Below, in pieces: positions 35,942-38,937 of a DNA stretch of 38,937 nt. Source of the stretch: Flavobacterium sp. ACAM 123 (GTDB lineage Bacteria; Bacteroidota; Bacteroidia; Flavobacteriales; Flavobacteriaceae); assembly GCF_000264055.1 (NCBI RefSeq), contig NZ_AJXL01000029.1:1-38937 (forward strand), read 5' to 3'. The notes beneath the pieces were generated by a model that was not told the origin of the DNA, searched no databases, and was given only the letters and a program-made list of their open reading frames with translations. Position 1 is the first letter of the stretch; the number at the start of each line of letters is the position of its first letter. The position numbers were made by a program, and so were the translations under genes.

Positions 35942-36373
35942 TTATTTGATAAAGGATTTAATCATTGTGGTATATTCGTTTGGAGTGACGTTTTTGTAAC
36001 TTATTTTACCTAATACTTCGCCGTTAGACTTCAAAACAACAACCCAAAAAAAATACCATCTTTATTGTAGCGCTCTGCAAGACCTTCATTTTTTGTTTTA
36101 AGATATGGATCAAGTTGATTTTTTTTTCTTCGGAAAGTCAGCGCGTTCCAATATCAAATTAGTTGCTACATATTCCTTAAATTCTTCGGACTGCCATATA
36201 CTTTTATCTAATTTAATACTGGTTGCACACCAATCTGATCCTGAAAACACTAATAAAACAGACTTGTGTTGAGTAACGGCTTCCCTTTTAACGAGTTCAA
36301 AATTAGTTTTCCAGTCTTGGGATTAGCCGAGGCTTACCATAAAAAGGAACATCAATACCATCATTTTTTTCAT
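35942..36373 (-). pseudogene. Broken thioredoxin-family gene
   Basis: From ATG 36373 it reads MKKMMVLMFLFMVSLG (signal peptide), in-frame TAA (36323-36325), SQDWKTNFELVKREAVTQHKS, VLLVFSGSDWCATSIKLDKSIW, EEFKEYVATNLILERADFPKKK, a frameshift at the T-run 36120-36127, another at the A-run 36046-36053, then SNGEVLGKISYKNVTPNEY and stop. The active site, expected WCAPC or WCxxC, is WCATS, so the second cysteine is gone. Stop, two frameshifts and a lost catalytic Cys show real decay. Likely once worked with the ApbE gene 5 bases downstream in redox maturation of an exported protein. Confidence 0.82.
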
Positions 36374-36619
36374 TGTTCTTTAAATTTTAAATCGACTATT
36401 GTATGAAAATAGCACAATACGATTGGACTATATTGAATATACAACCAGTATTATTTACGACTTCGACACCACCTTTGTAATTAGTCTTTCAGTACTAATA
36501 ATTTGTTTACAACAGATGTAGCTCCAAATAAAAATCAATATAATTAACGCATTCTCTTCTTAAGTGAAAATTAAGAATGATAGCAGGTTAACATCGGTTA
36601 TTTATTACGCTAAATACCT

Positions 36620-36627
36620 TAATTTTG
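36620..36627 (+). promoter_or_regulatory. Candidate -7 promoter element of the LTA-synthase-like gene
   Basis: TAATTTTG matches TAnnTTTG and lies 17 bases before the first ATG at 36645. The rest of the 271-base gap 36374-36644 shows no reading frame or strong hairpin. Confidence 0.42.
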
Positions 36628-36644
36628 TTTCAAAATAAGTACTT

Positions 36645-38747
36645 ATGATGTTCTATAAAAAATTATCTCCTTTTTATAATCTTATTGTTTTTTATGTTGC
36701 AGTTAGTTTCATTTTAAGAATCATACTGCTATTCCATCCAATCACAGACACCACATTTGTTTGGACAGATGCCTTAAAAATTTTTACATTGGGTATCGTT
36801 TCCGATATTTGTGTTTTTATACTGGCCACCGGTTTCTTATGGCTGTATCTTATTTTTATATCAAATGGAAAATACCTGAAACCTTATGGATACATTATTT
36901 TCGGATTATTTGTAGCATTATTTTTTTACATAGCGTCAGGAAAATCGATCCTGAATGAATATGGCGGTGCATTACCGAAGATTGGGTTGGCTTTTGTGGG
37001 CATAAAAACAATCTTGTTCGGACTTTTACTTTTTTTACCAAAACACAGAGACAAAATTAGAAATTGGCTCTTTTCTTTCGTAATGTTCTTATTTGTTGTT
37101 CTGATATTACAAAACGCTATAAGTGAATACTTTTTTTGGAATGAATTTGGTGTAAAATATAATTTTATTGCAGTCAACTATTTGGTCTATACGAATGAGG
37201 TTATTGGAAATATTATGGAGTCTTATCCAGTAGTTCCTTTATTTTCAGGACTTTTTATAATAGCTGGGCTCGTTACTTATTTTATTTTAAAAGCATCTCG
37301 AACCTATATAAATAGCATCCCTACATTTGTTGAAAAAATTAAGATATCAGGACTTTACTTTGTTTTGTTTATTCTGTCGTTATTGGCGATTCCATATCTG
37401 GCTAGTAAAGAGAATTCGCAAAATATTTTTTCTAATGAGCTACAATCTAATGGAGTTTATAAGTTTTATTTGGCTTTTATGAATAGCGAATTGGACTATT
37501 TTAAGTTTTATAAAACACTGCCCGAAAAAGAAGTTTATGCTCTATTAGCTCAGCAAATTCCTGGCTTGTCTGGAGAATCCACTTTAAGAGAAATTAAAAG
37601 TACTGCTGCCGAAAATCATAAGAATGTAGTATTGATTACTATCGAAAGTTATAGTGCCGACTTTATGAAGGCCTATGGTAATGACCAAAGTATCACGCCA
37701 TTCTTAGACAGTTTAGCTACTCAAAGTTTGCTTTTTACTAATTTTTACGCTTCCGGGAACAGAACAGTCCGCGGTTTAGAAGCTGTAACCTTATGCTTTC
37801 CACCTACAGCGGGTGAAAGTGTTGTAAAAAGAGAAGATAATAAGGACAAATTTTCAACGGGAAGTGTTTTCAAAGAAAAGGGATACAACATAAAATATTT
37901 ATATGGTGGAGATGCCTTTTTTGATAATATGGCAGATTTTTTTTCCGGAAATGGATATGATATTGTTGATAAAAAATCGTTTCAAACCAACGAAATCACT
38001 TTCGATAATATCTGGGGTGTTTGTGATGAGGATATGTACAGCAAGGCTATCAAAGTGATGAATAAAGAAGCTCAGGAAAACAAACCGTTCTTCAATCACA
38101 TCATGACCGTAAGTAATCACAGGCCGTTTACCTACCCAAACAATAAGATTGATATTCCCGGTGATGTTAAATCACGTGAAGGCGGCGTTAAATACACCGA
38201 TTTTGCTATGAAAAAGTTCTTTAAAATAGCAAAAAAACAACCTTGGTTTGCTAATACGGTCTTTGTCATATTAGCTGATCATTGTGCCTCTAGCGCTGGT
38301 AAAACCGAACTTCCAGTAGATAAATACAGGATTCCTGCTATGATTTATAGCCCAGGATTTATTCAACCACAGCGCTATACTAATCTCATGTCGCAAATCG
38401 ATATTATGCCAACTGTTTTTGGGTTATTGAATTTTAGTTACCAAAGCAAATTCTTTGGTCAAGATGTAATGCAATCTGATTACAAGCCTAGAGCTTTGAT
38501 TGCCACCTATCAGGATTTAGGAATGATAAAAGACAATATTTTAACCATCATCTCGCCTAAACAAAAAGTCAAACAATTTAAAATGAATTTACTACCAAAA
38601 GCTGGAGTTGAAGATGATTTCCAAATTTATTACGATCAAAAGCCTTTGAAAAAAGAAAGAACAGATTTAGTAAATGAAACCATCGCTTTCTATCAAACTG
38701 CTTCGGATATATTGAAGAAAAAGAAATACCAAAAAAATAAGACATAA
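36645..38747 (+). CDS. LTA synthase family membrane sulfatase/phosphotransferase
   Basis: A 700-residue inner membrane protein with about five N-terminal membrane helices (roughly 10-30, 42-70, 80-98, 115-131, 141-158, 196-216, 234-252 are the hydrophobic stretches) and a C-terminal alkaline-phosphatase-like domain facing the periplasm. Metal and catalytic motifs: Glu334 in ITIESYSADF, nucleophile Thr374 in GNRTVRG, Asp461 in CDEDMY, His492 in SNHRPF and Asp545-His546 in LADHC. This is the LtaS/phosphoglycerol-transferase family; in Bacteroidota the substrate is not teichoic acid but perhaps a glycolipid or glucan headgroup. ATG at 36645 and the adjacent ATG at 36648 are both possible starts. 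The gene stands alone and is intact, unlike its left neighbours. Confidence 0.9.
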   Translation: MMFYKKLSPFYNLIVFYVAVSFILRIILLFHPITDTTFVWTDALKIFTLGIVSDICVFILATGFLWLYLIFISNGKYLKPYGYIIFGLFVALFFYIASGKSILNEYGGALPKIGLAFVGIKTILFGLLLFLPKHRDKIRNWLFSFVMFLFVVLILQNAISEYFFWNEFGVKYNFIAVNYLVYTNEVIGNIMESYPVVPLFSGLFIIAGLVTYFILKASRTYINSIPTFVEKIKISGLYFVLFILSLLAIPYLASKENSQNIFSNELQSNGVYKFYLAFMNSELDYFKFYKTLPEKEVYALLAQQIPGLSGESTLREIKSTAAENHKNVVLITIESYSADFMKAYGNDQSITPFLDSLATQSLLFTNFYASGNRTVRGLEAVTLCFPPTAGESVVKREDNKDKFSTGSVFKEKGYNIKYLYGGDAFFDNMADFFSGNGYDIVDKKSFQTNEITFDNIWGVCDEDMYSKAIKVMNKEAQENKPFFNHIMTVSNHRPFTYPNNKIDIPGDVKSREGGVKYTDFAMKKFFKIAKKQPWFANTVFVILADHCASSAGKTELPVDKYRIPAMIYSPGFIQPQRYTNLMSQIDIMPTVFGLLNFSYQSKFFGQDVMQSDYKPRALIATYQDLGMIKDNILTIISPKQKVKQFKMNLLPKAGVEDDFQIYYDQKPLKKERTDLVNETIAFYQTASDILKKKKYQKNKT

Positions 38748-38764
38748 TAGCCCGCTAAAACTAA

Positions 38765-38783
38765 AAATCTATAAATTAGATTT
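38765..38783 (+). terminator. Weak AT-rich hairpin after the LTA-synthase-like gene
   Basis: AAATCTA (38765-38771) pairs with TAGATTT (38777-38783) around a 5-nt loop, 18 bases past the stop codon. The stem is AT-rich and no long T-run follows, so it is a weak terminator candidate. The remaining bases to 38937 show nothing recognisable. Confidence 0.3.
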
Positions 38784-38937
38784 ACATGGTGTAATTTTAA
38801 ATTTAGATACGAATTTCACAATTTATCAATAAAAGCTTCTAGCAATTTGTAAAAGTCGTGTCAGAAAATAATTAAAGTAAAGCGCGATATAACAAAGCAC
38901 CTAATTTCAACTATCCTTTGAGACCAATAAAAAGCCT

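Overview
The window reads as an AT-rich chromosomal segment of a Bacteroidota bacterium, most likely Flavobacterium or a close relative. The evidence is the protein families present (CzcA/CusA pump fused to a TolC-type outer membrane protein, DUF6155, DUF4240, rubrerythrin-VIT), promoter elements of the Bacteroidota type TAnnTTTG, and GC-richer palindromic intergenic repeats of a kind I associate with Flavobacterium genomes. No rRNA, tRNA, CRISPR array, transposase or prophage was recognised.

Layout. (1) 1-7052: ordinary household genes: a DEAD-box RNA helicase, a second SF2 (RadD-like) helicase, a DUF6155 protein, a small run of DUF3817 protein, YbdG-type mechanosensitive channel and GNAT acetyltransferase, a hotdog acyl-CoA thioesterase and an uncharacterised small protein. 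(2) 7305-18586: the most interesting part, two convergent gene runs. The plus-strand run encodes an esterase, an ATP-grasp ligase, a GCS2 (YbdK-type) carboxylate-amine ligase, a class I glutamine amidotransferase-like protein and a divergent ATP-grasp-like protein. The minus-strand run encodes an esterase with an N-terminal carbohydrate-binding-like domain, an M17 leucyl aminopeptidase (broken by one base), a further ATP-grasp ligase, a secreted M1 aminopeptidase and a DUF4240 lipoprotein. Together they look like a set of enzymes that makes, trims and hydrolyses an unknown small peptide or amide without a ribosome template. (3) 18724-27101: a complete histidine operon, hisG-D-C-(DUF2846-like)-B-H-A-F-IE. 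It is preceded by a previously unannotated 19-codon leader peptide with four consecutive His codons plus one more, and by a terminator/antiterminator pair, so it is very probably controlled by transcription attenuation. A hairpin terminator closes the operon. (4) 27162-36373: a small membrane protein, then a zone of decay: a rubrerythrin-VIT iron/manganese transporter pseudogene, an intact RND adaptor, a CzcA/CusA-TolC fusion pump with an in-frame stop and a frameshift, a truncated histidine kinase, and broken ApbE and thioredoxin genes. (5) 36645-38747: an intact LTA-synthase-type membrane sulfatase/phosphotransferase.

Three related hairpin-bearing intergenic repeats (about 1565-1640, 9050-9125, 22961-23066) and two other palindromic elements (one inside the 5' end of hisH, one between hisA and hisF) punctuate the window. 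All functional calls come from reading the sequence and from recall of family motifs; no database search was run.
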